A program made the translations under genes and the position numbers. Source: Brassica napus (taxonomy: Eukaryota > Streptophyta > Magnoliopsida > Brassicales > Brassicaceae). Taken from it: 64,000 nucleotides of DNA. Where the stretch lies: the NCBI RefSeq assembly GCF_020379485.1, contig NC_063436.1, forward strand, positions 38,197,512 through 38,261,511, in the 5' to 3' direction. The notes beneath the pieces were generated by a model, which saw only the letters and a program-made list of their open reading frames with translations, did no database searches and was not told the origin of the DNA. Positions 25,690-36,231 of the stretch are shown in pieces (within the stretch, counting starts at the first letter, position 1; each line of letters begins with the position of its first letter).

Positions 25690-28600
25690 TATTTAATCCA
25701 GCTTAATATTTTCATATATGATAATGCTTATATTGCTCCGTCGAGCCAATAGATTGAGGATTAAAGATACCCAGCAGTCTGTTCACCGAATCCCATAAAT
25801 ACCATACCACCCCTGTGATCAAAATTACAACGGACCCTTTATAGTCACAATCGCGCCGTTTGGACCCATTTATCCTATTTGTAATCTTAAAATTACATAC
25901 ATACAACAATCCGACCAAGACCTTAGATATATACATCCTGAGGCCCAAAAAGTATACGTTCATCTTTAATCCTACTAGACCATGATACACATAAAATCTC
26001 GTCAATATCTGACATTGATTAATAAGAGTCTCATGTGAGTAGCATAAAATATCCAACACCTTTACAAGCCCATTAACCCTTTGAACTATAATGTTATAGC
26101 CTACTATTCCATTTCCTATAAAAGGCTGAGTGCTCCTCCTTTTCCATATGAGATAAACACATAGATAGTTAAAAAAAATTTGTTGCACTCAAAGTCAAAT
26201 AGTTTCTGGTTAATTATTAAATGAACTCCACATTTCATCTCAGATACCAAATGCTTCTCATTGTAACAAGACAATAAACACCATATTATCCCATAACACA
26301 GAATCCCATTTGCACTGTCTACACTCCACCATACGCCTCTCATCTTCAATCTCCTTGTTTGGTCTAGCAACCATAAGTATATCGAATTCCGGACATTCTG
26401 CCAACTGAGCAGAACCGACTCATAATCGAACCAACCCAAGCCCAGCGAAATCATCCAAATGCCTTTGTTCACATCAAGCACTCCCCATGAGACCCCAATA
26501 ACTTCCCTTATTCCAAAACTCGTAAATGCAGTAAAGAAAAGATCAATACTAGACCTCCAAACTCTTCCATATTTCCACTCCAAAATAAACAAAATCTCTC
26601 TACCATGTCGAACAAACATGTATACGTCAGGAGGACACCGTGAACTCAACAAACCATTCTTATTCCAAATCATAATAGAAAACAACAGAGCCAACACCAT
26701 GATTGTTACCCCCCATACCCTGAAACCCAAATAAAACCCCAAAAGAAAGACAATTTATTAAAACGAATGAAAAGCGACACCCATAAACCAAATCCTTTGT
26801 GCGTAACCTTGCTGTAGAGGAGGTTTGATCCATAACTTTAGAACTTTAATTGAACCTGCTTCGGGTTTGAAGGACCCTTATTCTTTGGTGGTTTGTTGCC
26901 GTCTCCATTGCGAGTTCCAACCTTAGCTCCAACTTTTTTGCGTGGGAAAAAAAGTGCACTCGCCATCCTCATCTTGTTGCTCCCTGCGGTACTGATGGTA
27001 GGTTTAAACAGTCTCTTGCGATGACCTTGCCTCGCCACCATATTCCCCACCGTCGATTCCTTATTGAAGTTAACATCACCAATCACCTGATCTTCTTCCT
27101 CCTGAATGTGGGCGTGCTCTGTCAGGGCCTCAGCCGCCTTCTCAGCCTCCTCCTCCGATAGAGTCCAAACTCCTTGTCGGCCTCCAAGTCCACACCCTCC
27201 TCTAGCATGGTAGCATTTAGAGCTTCCATTTCCATGCCGATGTCTTCGGCTAGATCATCCTGTGCCTCTATCATTCCTTGCACAGTAAGTAAGCCCCTCT
27301 CCTCATCAATAGCCTCCATAATCACCTCTGTTCCTTCCGCCTGCATCCTAGCTAGTTCAAGTTGGAACTCTACAGTTGGAACTCTTAATCTCTCCTTCTT
27401 CTCGGCCTTTCTGAGGTGTAACTCGCTGACCTTGATCACCTATTGATTGCTCTGAGCTGAGCCTGTTATGTGACTCTTGAGCCGCAGTTCCCACATCTGT
27501 AGCGCCATTTCGCACATCTTCTCGACTTGAAGTTTTGAATCGTGAGCCCTCACCCGGCCCTCTGTAGTTCCCATAGTTGTTAGGAGGTCTCCTGGATCCT
27601 CGCTCTCCAGCCTTAACCCACTTAGAGTCTCTTTCATTGTTATGCTGACCCGTTTTACCGTTGATGACAACGCCTTTGTAACTCCGAGCTCCATCCTCAT
27701 GCTTCGCACCATCATTCCATCATTCCATCCCCCATTACCATCTCTGATCTCCCTCCTTCGCTCTGGACTATGTTTCAAGTTCTTCTCATCAAGTGGGCAG
27801 AGCTCCTCTTTGTGACATAGACTGCCGCAGAGCTTGCAAAAACCAAAAAGCTTTTCATAGTGCAGAGACACTGCCACTTCCTCTCTATATAGAATTCTCC
27901 CCCTTTGAAATCCACCGTTGTTTCGAAGCACAACTCCTTGAATGCATCAACCACTACTTGGACACGGTTATGCACCACATCCACATCAACCACTCTCCCC
28001 AATGCGCCACCAATGGTATCGAAGGTCGGATGGTCCAAAACTCCAACGGAACTCCAATGACTTTGATCGAGAACACGATTTCCGAAGGAAAAGACGTGAC
28101 TTGCTTTGGTTGCCACCTCGCCAGAGCCAGCATCCAATAGTCAAAATGGAAAGGCTGCTGCTTCAGTACCACATCAAGATCCTCCTCCGTCTTGAAATCG
28201 AATTGGAACTTGCCAAATCCCAAATCACTGCCCGTGACCATGTCCTCCAATTTCCAAATCTTTGGAAGATTTGTGAACAAAGCCTTCATTTCCTGCTCCA
28301 CCGGATTCATACACCTTCCGATCATAGTTTTGGAGTAGGTCTTGATTAGTGCAGAGTTGTCAAAGTGCGCCACCAATATCTTCAATCTCTTACGCGTACT
28401 CTCGCCATTCCTCTAATCCTCACCGAGATTCAGCAAATTGCTCTGCGTCATGATAGCAGCCAAGATAAGGAACAATAGACCTTTGATGTAACACAATGAA
28501 AGTATAATACACCAAGGAGACGCTCGTATCATCATATTATATCGTTCCCAAATTTCCATATCTTCATTCAAAAGATATTCATCTCCCCCCTCGTATCGCT

Positions 28601-28930
28601 GTAAATTGATACTGTCCAATTTCATTTCCCAAAACAACCACAAACCCCATCCCCTATTGGATCCCAAGCGGTGATTATTGAAAACAATCACTATTCGATA
28701 AAAAAAATGAAATCAAAGAATCATAATCCAATCTACAACCTGAATCGGTTGGTGATTTCGTCTTGATGAAGAAAATAACTCGTTGCCATTCAAACCAGAT
28801 CTTCGCTTTCCATAAGCTTCCGCAGATCCCCTTTTTGATACCCAAATAGAACCTCAATCGAGCCGCGTAAAAGCCTTGATACCAAGTATCAAGGTTATGA
28901 TCTTGCCAGATCGAATCGACCCAACCTCCT
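25690..28930 (-). mobile_element. LINE-type element with ORF1 only recognisable
   Basis: A minus-strand block between two gypsy-derived pieces. It starts near 28930 with a leader (28937-28400), then ORF1 (28385-26838, listed separately), then about 1.1 kb (26742-25690) without a recognisable endonuclease or RT. Either ORF2 was deleted or the element is an ORF1-only derivative. No target duplication or poly(A) tail was found, so the outer limits are approximate. Confidence 0.55.
26838..28385 (-). pseudogene. LINE ORF1: DUF4283 domain plus CCHC zinc knuckle, frameshifted
   Basis: Nucleic-acid-binding protein of plant LINEs. The DUF4283 part (28385-27954) shows SALIKTYSKTMIGRCMNP, FTNLPKIWKLEDMVTG and FQFDFKTEEDLDVVL. 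After a frame change (28137-27775) comes the linker with IGGALGRVVDVD, then in 27931-27440 the knuckle CKLCGSLCHKEELC with exact CX2CX4HX4C spacing. Further charged segments continue in two other frames (27439-27122, 27086-26838), the last basic and nuclear-localisation-like (KKVGAKVGTRNGDGNKPPKN). At least three frame changes make it a pseudogene. Confidence 0.8.
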
Positions 28931-29263
28931 TGTAACACCCCCGAACCGTTTTAGACATCGGTCAGTCAGTCGGGCAACAATCAAACAAGAACATACCCTA
29001 ACGACCTTCCTCTGCCAAGTCCGAAAGTGTCACAACGGGTTTAGAATAGACTTTCCAAGTCACAAAACATAATTCTGTAACCTAGAATATCCATTCAAAA
29101 CTCGTTTCCTCTAATCTTCGGCCTGAGGCTTTGCAACCCGTACCGAATCATAGAGTTGTGTTAGGTTGGACTAACCTAATATCAGATTCAACCCGTCACG
29201 AATATAAAACATACTTTATTTCATATATATAAAAAATGAAGTTCACAAGCCCGAAATATTACA
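28931..29263 (-). repeat. Short gypsy-type LTR (333 bp) abutting the truncated RT
   Basis: On the plus strand it starts TGTAACACCCCCG and ends CGAAATATTACA; the ends are inverted versions of a TGTAA(C/T)A pattern typical of many gypsy LTRs. No 5-bp duplication flanks it (CTCCT versus TAGGG). In the minus sense it follows the cut-off RT directly (KLYAKF then a stop), so it may be the 3' LTR of an internally deleted element. Its end sequence resembles but does not equal the 2.4-kb LTR at 40260-42644. Confidence 0.5.
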
Positions 29264-29570
29264 TAGGGTCCATGAACTTGGCATACAACTTCTGGTTTCT
29301 TAACCATTCCAACACTAGCTTCAAGTGTGCTTTGTGCTCTACCTCTGGCTTGGAATATATTAAAATGTCATCGATGAAGATTATCACGAACTTGTCGAGA
29401 TAATCATGGAAGACTTCATTCATCAATCTCATGAAGGCCGCCGGTGCGTTAGTAAGGCCAAAAGGCATTACTACGAACTCGTATTGTCCATAACGAGTTC
29501 TAAACACAGTCTTCATGACATCACCTTCTGAAATTCGAATCTGATGATAGCCCGACGCCATGTCGATCTT
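29264..29570 (-). pseudogene. Ty3/gypsy reverse transcriptase, C-terminal piece
   Basis: The minus strand has [31 protein letters not shown] and [14 protein letters not shown] with the catalytic FIDD (YxDD-type) motif, then cuts off after KLYAKF. The upstream half of the same RT is at 37638-38113; the two join in frame (SKI to DMASGYH) when 29571-37637 plus one ATCTT is removed. Confidence 0.92.
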
Positions 29571-30951
29571 TGTGGGAACTGAAATTCGCACTGTCGATTT
29601 CTGTTTAAATTGGGAAACTAGGAAAACCCTAATTTCCCAGAGGTCCCGGATCTCTGCGAGAGCCAACGACAAGTGACCAAATATATGCGGGAATCATGAA
29701 AAGATAACAAACAAGTTTAGAGAAAACAGTAGATCTTATTTCGATTCCGCGTGAGAGCGTTGCGATCATTACAATAGATCATAAAATCTTTGACCGCAAA
29801 GGCTGTCAGCGAGTTACTTATTTTTAGCGGTCCAATAGCTCAAACCTAGTTGAGTCGCAGCTCGATAAAAAAAGACGAAAAAGATACAGAAAAGGTTTTT
29901 GATTGATTTGGGACAGAACCTTGTTAAAGGCTGCCTACATATCCCTTTCGAGGATCAAGCCGAACGTAGTTCAATTGATAGAGCTGGACAAGAGATCGAA
30001 CTGCCTGGGCGAGTTCGTCTAGTAATTGAGTGTCAGACATAGAAACCGAACTCGTCGAGAATAAAACCTAAAGTTTCAAAGTGCAGAGAATTCCGAGTCT
30101 AAAAAGTCCTCCCCCCATGCCTCTCGCCTAGGACTCTTTATATACCCGCTCCAAGGTCGGTTTACGCTTTTACTCTTCTGCCCTTAAGCCGTCATAGCAT
30201 AAAAATGGAGATATTCCATTTTTTCCGATCTTTGTAATTATCTTCAAAATTCCGTATTTATCCGCGGAAACTTGACATTTATCTTCCCTTGCGAACCAAG
30301 CGTAAACCGTCCTACAGTTTACGGGCTTTTGGTTAAGAAATCATAAGATGGGCCTCAAGTCGTGTCTTAGGTCCCTTTAGGCCGTATTCCGACTTGAAAC
30401 GTTTATTGCGACTTCATTCGATAAAGAACGGACTGTCCGCGGTTTTTACCGCAAAGTTTGATCGATGATTTAGAATGGCGGAAAACATGAACTGAGTTCA
30501 CTACGGTCTTCGGGAGATAGCATCGAAGGATAGACGAGAATGCATGGACTGGTGTCGTATCGACGTTTCAGAAGAGCTCGATCAATACGTAGCGACCGAG
30601 CTTTGGCTCAAGCTCGGTCGCTACGGTCGCTACGTAGCGACCGAGCTAGGCTCGGACTCGGTCGCTACGCAGCGACCGAGCTGTGTGCATGCTTGGTCAC
30701 CGCGTATCGATCGAGCTTGGCTTGTCTGCGGTCCGATTGCCATACTCGAGCTTGTCCACAGCCGATTTGGATACATATCCGGTGCCTTCGGACAATCGTA
30801 TTTAGTGGTTCGATTGAGATTTGAACAAGATTTTACCGCAAGGCTCTTCGTAAAGATATCTTTACGAGGATTACTTTTCATAAAAATGTTCATCCTGATT
30901 TTTACGGACTTTCAGACATTGATTTCGTCTTGACCGATTTCGACCCCAACA
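29571..30951 (-). repeat. 3' LTR of the LARD-like element
   Basis: 1381 bp. It contains CTCTTTATATACCCGCTCC (about 30134-30152), a likely TATA region on whichever strand is transcribed, and a short palindrome cluster at 30586-30720. Confidence 0.92.
30586..30720. repeat. Palindrome cluster (GGTCGCTACGTAGCGACC), LTR copy 1
   Basis: Three to four units of a self-complementary motif centred on TACGTA, one with the flanks GAGC/GCTC intact, others with single changes (ACGCAG). Spacers resemble TTTGGCTCAAGC and TGTGTGCATGC. Confidence 0.85.
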
Positions 30952-33241
30952 ATTAGCTCCCCAGCTCGTTAGAACCATGAGCTTCTAGCGTGAGGTTCTA
31001 GCGAGTGGCTTGGCAAGTTAGGCAAGTAAGGTGAGTTAGGCAGAATTAATGGTTGAAAAGGTCAGTCAAAAGTGGTCTTCTCGCTCTTCTAAAAGTAGAA
31101 CGCGATAAGATTGGGGCTGCGCCTTATGACGGCTGCCTACGTACCCTTGTTGAAGGGATCAAGCCTTTCGTAGTTCGTCTTGGAGTTAAGGTTCTTATGA
31201 CTAGTTTTTCAGCGAGACCTTTACGGTCTAGTTTTTATGTAGCGGTTATCAGGAGTGTTGCTGCCGATGGCCTTTTGTATGGGTGTAGAAGGAAGACTAC
31301 GAGTTGTCATCTCGTAATCTAACTCTGTGTGAACTGCTATATTCGTAATCTGTTTCGAGAGTTTTCCGCAGTGCGTAAACTTGCAGGATTTCTGAAGATT
31401 CTCGAATATTGGCAAAGAGACAAATTTTGGGATCTCGTATCAGGGTGTTTGATACTATGCCTAGAGATGTTAGAGACCAGTGCGCTGGGTTTAGGGCAAG
31501 ACCTAGGTTTACTCCTGGTTTTAGAGGGTGTGATGACTAATTCGAGTTACGTATCCCGTTTCAGTTTCATCCTGATTCCATACCGATTTAAAGTCCGCGA
31601 TAGGTTCTCGGCTTATACGACTTGTATGGTTGAACCGAGCATCTCTCCAAGGACAATTTTTAAGCCTCCTGGAAGTGCTGACCAAAAATTTTGGGTTTCT
31701 TTTATAGCACTATTATCCTTGTGTCGGATGTACGAAAGTTATCTCTACGAGATGGCTAAGTCTGTTTAGGATGTGAAGAGTTTGTTGTGATCAGCAACAA
31801 ACTTAACGGTAAAAACTACCATTTTGAGTCTTTGCGATTCTAATAATTTGATTTGCGATCGAGGAATTAGGATTGAGGTGTCGCGTAAATTTATCCAACG
31901 GAAGAAGCGTTTTCCTTCATAATGTTTTTTGAGATCTATTTCGTGCATTTTTTAGGATGTTTCGTATAGCTCTAGAAGCTTTGTTACGAATTTTTTCCTT
32001 ACATGCTGCGTATTATGGGTAAAACGTTGCGGGCTTAAAGTGAATTGTGGAGCGTATTGCACTTGGTCAATTTTCAAAAAAGTTTAGATTTTCCGTTAAC
32101 CGTTTGGTTGTTAGGACTTAGTTTTGTTACAAAGAATTTATCATATGATTTCCGACTGTGGGCTATACGATAATTTATCATATCATATAACCGGTTTTAC
32201 GAAGGTCGTAAATCAGTGATATGTATACATATGTCAAAGTAGCGTTGTTTCTGCGGGTTTTACGAGAAACGTTCCTGCTGTGATTTTGATCTTAGGTGAA
32301 AGTTGCTTGGAGTTACTCATGGAGTGTTACCGAAGTTTTTTTCAATACGATCTAGTCGCAGAACGTTTTTCATAGGTTTTTTTTGAGAGGATTCTCATGA
32401 CACATTCGTTTCTTGAACGAATTGGTCAACCAGAGGTGGATCTAGCTAAACATCGGGAGGAAAGTGCTCCTTTTAATGTGCACGATGCTACATTTATTCT
32501 CGAGTTTTCTTCGTCGCAAATGTTTTCGATGCTTTTCCGTGACTAGCTTTTTTCAGGAATGATCGATAATTCAGGACGATTTATAGACGACGCTTGGACT
32601 GTGATTTGGTTGTTTCCACGTTGACGACTTGGAATATGTCGGTTCCGAGAAAATTGCCAGAAACGAATCGGTTTTAAGACGACGTTCATGTCTCTAACTT
32701 TTTCTCTCTTTAGGAAGCAAGCTTGATATGCGTGGCGATCGTTTTTTGACTTTCGGAGAGTTTAGATCGGTTTGCATGATCTGGATGAACAATTATGGAA
32801 CAATATATCGAGACAGGAAAAATCGCTTAAGACTTAGTTCGCTAGACTATCTGCCTAGGTTTTACGTTCCATAAAGTTCTATGGCAGCCTCAAAGTAATT
32901 TCCTACCAAAATTCCAAGTCTGATTTCAAAAATTTCAAGTCGGAAATACCTTAGTTCTCTCGAAGATGCAGTTTTGTCTCTTCTCAGTTTTGCTTGCTCA
33001 TTTCCCTTTCCTCTTCTCGTGTATGTTCGCCATTTCCGATATTGGTGTTTATCCTTTGAAACGTGACATTTATCTTCCGAACTTGACTGTTATCTTCTCC
33101 TTAGATACGACGTCAATTTTTGTAAAAAGGTTCAACGTAATCGTATAGTTGAGGCGGCTAAGGTGTTAAGTTAACCGTTGCCGTTTTATACGTTTAATCG
33201 GAATCCATGCGAGAAAACAAGTCTTTGCGGCTTTTTTTGGC
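30952..33241. other. Interior of the LARD-like element, left part, no gene recognised
   Basis: About 2.3 kb without a family motif in any frame. The longest open frame (31329-31769, plus strand) is antisense to the element and does not look like a known protein. Many short CGTAA / TTACG motifs occur. It starts with the presumed polypurine tract (GGGGAGCTAAT on the minus strand). Confidence 0.5.
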
Positions 33242-33677
33242 CGTAAAGTTTCAATGGTAACTCCGACCGAAACAAGAGACATTTCGATCGAGATTTGAAG
33301 GAGAACACAAAGCTGGAGGTAAGGGTAAGCGAAGGATTTTAGACGAGTTTTACATGTTTTTGTCGTAAAATCTCGACGGAAACTCCGATTGAGACGAAAC
33401 GAAAAGTGTTTCGATCGGGATTCAAAAGAGAACACAAAGAAGGAGCTTTTTGAGGCCTCACAGGTTGCAATGTAGCGAGCTGGGGGTCTGACAGGTCACT
33501 ATGTAGCGAGTGGAAGCAAGTCAAGAAGAGTCCTACTTGTGTTCATCGTAAAATCTCAACGGAAACTCCGATTGAGACGAAACAAAAAGTGTTTCGATGA
33601 GGATTCAAAAGAAAACCCAAAGTAGGACCTTTCTGAGGCCTTACCGGTCGCTACGTAGCGAGTGAAGGTCTGACAGG

Positions 33678-35040
33678 TGTGGGAACCGAAATTCGCACTG
33701 TCGATTTCCGTTTAAATAAGAAAACTAGGAAAACCCTAATTTCCCAGAGGACCCGGATATCTGCTAATTACCACACGTCAAGCAATCAGAACACGAGAAA
33801 AACAACGATAAAGTATAAGAAATCGAAAAAGAGAACAAAGAAGATCTTATTCCGAATTTGCGTATGAGCGTTTACAACAAGGTATAAGCCTGGGCTCGAG
33901 ACTTGTCGGCGAGATTCCTAGTTCTAGCAACCCTAAGACGGCTAAACCTAATTGAGTCGCAGCTCGAAATAACAAAAACGGAAAAATACCTAAATTGCTC
34001 TAAGTGCTAAGTTTGCTCTGAAAAAGTTCTCTCCCTATGCTCCTCGCCTAGGACTCCTTATATACTAGCTCCAAGGTCGGTTTACGCTTTTACTCTTATG
34101 CCCTTAAGCCGTCATAGCATAAAAATGGAGATATTCCATTTTTCCCGATCTTCACAATTATCTTCAAAACTTCCGTATTTATCCGCGGAAACTTGACATT
34201 TATCCTTCCTTGTGGACCAAGCATAAACCGTGCTGTGGTTTACGGGCTTTGGGTTAAGAAATCGTAGGATGGGCCTCGAGTCGTGTTTTAGGCCCTTTTG
34301 GGCCGTCTCCCGACTCGAAGCGCTTACTACGATTTCTTTCGATAAAGAACGAACTTTCCGTGGTTTCTATTCCGCGAAGTTTGATCGATGATTTAGAATA
34401 GCGGAAAACATGGACTGAGCTTGCTATGGTCTTCGGGAGATAGCATTTGAAGGTTTGACGAGAATGCATGGACTGGTGTCGTATCGATGTTCGGAAGAGC
34501 CCGGTCGCTACGCAACGACCGAACTTTGGCTCGAGCCCGGTCGCTACGTAGCGACCGAGCGGGACGAGCGCTCGGTCGCTACGTAGCGACCGAGCTTCGG
34601 GTCGAGCTCGGTCGCTACGTGGCGACCGAGCGGGACGTAGCAACCGAGCGGGACGTAGCGACCGAGCGGGACAAGCGCTTGGTCGCTACGTAGCGATTGA
34701 GCTTAGCCGAGCTCGGTCGCTACGTAGCGGCCGAGCTTTGGCTAAAGCTCGGTTGCTACGTAGAGACCGAGCGGGTCGGATGTTCGGTCGCTACGTAGAG
34801 ACCGGCATCGGCTCGGACTTGGTTGCTACGTAGCGACCGGACAGCGTGTATGTGTGGTAGTTACGCAACGACCGAGCTTGGTTCGTTTGCTTTGAATCTT
34901 CAAAGATACTTCTTCGTAAAAACTTCGTATTGGTTATTTTTTACGAAAATTATATCTTTCTTTTTACTATCTCTTTCGGAAATGTGATTCCCAAGGGTTT
35001 TCGGGTGATAATTCCGTAGTGACCGCTTTTGACCCCAACA
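33678..35040. mobile_element. Solo LTR of the same family, nested in the element's own tandem repeats
   Basis: TGTGGGAACC...GACCCCAACA, 1363 bp, collinear with the LTRs at 29571-30951 and 36232-37637, flanked by the 5-bp duplication ACAGG (33673-33677, 35041-35045). It carries the largest LTR palindrome cluster (34494-34880). Confidence 0.92.
34494..34880. repeat. Palindrome array, solo-LTR copy (expanded)
   Basis: About ten units based on GGTCGCTACGTAGCGACC with GAGC/GCTC flanks, alternating with spacers such as TTTGGCTCGAGC and GGGACGAGC. Far longer than in the two full LTRs, so copy number is variable within the family. Confidence 0.88.
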
Positions 35041-35397
35041 ACAGGTCGCTGTGTAGCGAGTGGAAGCGAGCCAAGAAGAGTCCTACTTGTTTTCGTCGTA
35101 AAATCTCAACGGAAACTCTGATTGAGACGAAACGAAAAGCGTTTCGATAAGGATTCAAAAGAGAACCCAAAGGAGGACCTTTCTGAGGCCTTACCGGTCG
35201 CTACATAACGAGTGAAGGTCTGACAGGTCGCTACGTAGCGAGTGGAAGCGAGCCAAGAAGAGTCCTACTTGTTTTCGTCGTAAAATCTCAACGGAAACTC
35301 CGATTGAGACGAAACGAAAAGCGTTTCGATGAGGATTCAAAAGAGAACCCCACGGAGGACCTTTCTTAGGCCTTACAGGTCGCTACGTAGCGAGTGG

Positions 35398-35815
35398 AGA
35401 GGTTGCTTGACCTCGGTCGCTACGTAGTGACCGAGCCGTGTGCGTGCTCGGTCGCTACTCAGCGACCGAGCAGTGTGCGTGCTCGGTCGCTACGTAGCGA
35501 CCGAGCAGTGTGCATGCTCGGTCGCTACGAGCGACCGAGCAGCGTGTGCGTGCTCGGTCGCTACGAGCGACCGAGCAGCGTGTGCGTGCTCGGTCGCTAC
35601 GAGCGACCGAGCAGCGTGTGCGTGCTTGGTCGCTACGTAGCGACCGAGCAGTGTGCGTGCTCGGTCGCTACGTAGCGACCGAGCGTGTGCGTAGCGACCG
35701 AGCAGTGTGTGTGCTTGGTCGCTACGTAGCGACCGAGCGTGTGCGTGCTCGGTCGCTACGTAGCGACCGAGCAGTGTGTATGCTCGGGCGCTACGTAGCG
35801 ACCAAGCTGTGTAAT
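35398..35815. repeat. Palindrome array, interior copy (largest, most regular)
   Basis: About eleven units of the GGTCGCTACGTAGCGACC palindrome separated by a near-constant spacer (AGTGTGCGTGCTC or variants). Three successive units lack the central TA-CGTA doubling (GGTCGCTACGAGCGACC), so sub-types expanded in blocks. The array follows the 182-bp repeats, whose unit ends in half of the same palindrome. Confidence 0.9.
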
Positions 35816-35969
35816 CGATTTGTTGCCTTTCCATTTTCGCGATTAACCTAGGGGTTTTTCAGCGGTTTTTGGGAGAACGAGCTTTACGCTTCCGAAATGT
35901 TTTCGAAAAACTTGTTTTGGTAAAACCCTTTTGCGTGGAGATTTCTTTTTGTTTGGTAATGATCCAAAC

Positions 35970-36188
35970 TTACGGGTTTTGATAAGATTTATCGTTTTCC
36001 TTCGTGTTTACAGGGAGAAATCGAGAGCTTGTTTTAGTGCTCTTCCTGTGGCGGAAGGTCGCGACTAAGTTTTCAATTTTATTGAACAATACGGCATTTG
36101 CGTAAGCGTTAACCATAGGAGCAGTCAGTGCTGCGAGTTTGTCTTTGATATATCCAGACATCGTTTCGATCAAGCGTTTTGTGGCCAT
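35970..36188 (-). CDS. Short ORF after the primer site of the LARD-like element, 72 aa
   Basis: The first ATG downstream of the 5' LTR and presumed primer site (about 45 nt after it) opens a 72-residue frame starting [17 protein letters not shown]. Its place suggests the remnant of a gag N terminus. No domain recognised. It may be a non-coding leader instead. Confidence 0.35.
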   Translation of the reverse strand: MATKRLIETMSGYIKDKLAALTAPMVNAYANAVLFNKIENLVATFRHRKSTKTSSRFLPVNTKENDKSYQNP

Positions 36189-36213
36189 GAGTAAGAGTAA
36201 TCCGTAACCCCCC

Positions 36214-36231
36214 CTCCTTCTAGCGCCAAAC
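36214..36231 (-). other. Presumed primer-binding site of the LARD-like element
   Basis: On the minus strand TTTGGCGCTAGAAGGAGG lies directly next to the 5' LTR, one T or so from its end. It begins like many gypsy primer sites (TGGCGC...), but I cannot name the tRNA. Confidence 0.5.

Larger units (their letters stand above)
33242..35395. repeat. 182-bp tandem repeat array split by a solo LTR
   Basis: Units marked by CGTAAAATCTCRACGGAAAC start at 33364, 33547, 35097 and 35279 (a shorter, more diverged one at 33242). Spacing is 183 and 182 bp. The long gap 33547-35097 becomes 182 bp when the solo LTR (33678-35040) and one ACAGG are removed. Each unit ends with GGTCGCTACGTAGCGAGTG, a half-conserved form of the palindrome. 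Confidence 0.88.

Noticed and set aside
28931..29263. Calling this segment a clean solo LTR insertion
   Set aside because: The TG...CA ends are present, but flanks differ (CTCCT against TAGGG), so it is reported only as an LTR with uncertain history.
31329..31769. 146-residue plus-strand ORF inside the LARD-like element
   Set aside because: Antisense to the element, no recognisable motif, not repeated in another copy here.
34494..35815. CRISPR-like alternation of conserved repeats and spacers
   Set aside because: The repeats are self-complementary over their full length, spacers are near-identical and short, and the context is a plant LTR retrotransposon.
35394..35851. Open frames of 66-129 residues on both strands across the palindrome arrays (also 30540-30933, 34254-34693, 37200-37619)
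   Set aside because: Open in several frames at once and made only of repeat-derived peptides (VATE, RSLRSDRA, LGRY). They reflect the repeat composition, not genes.
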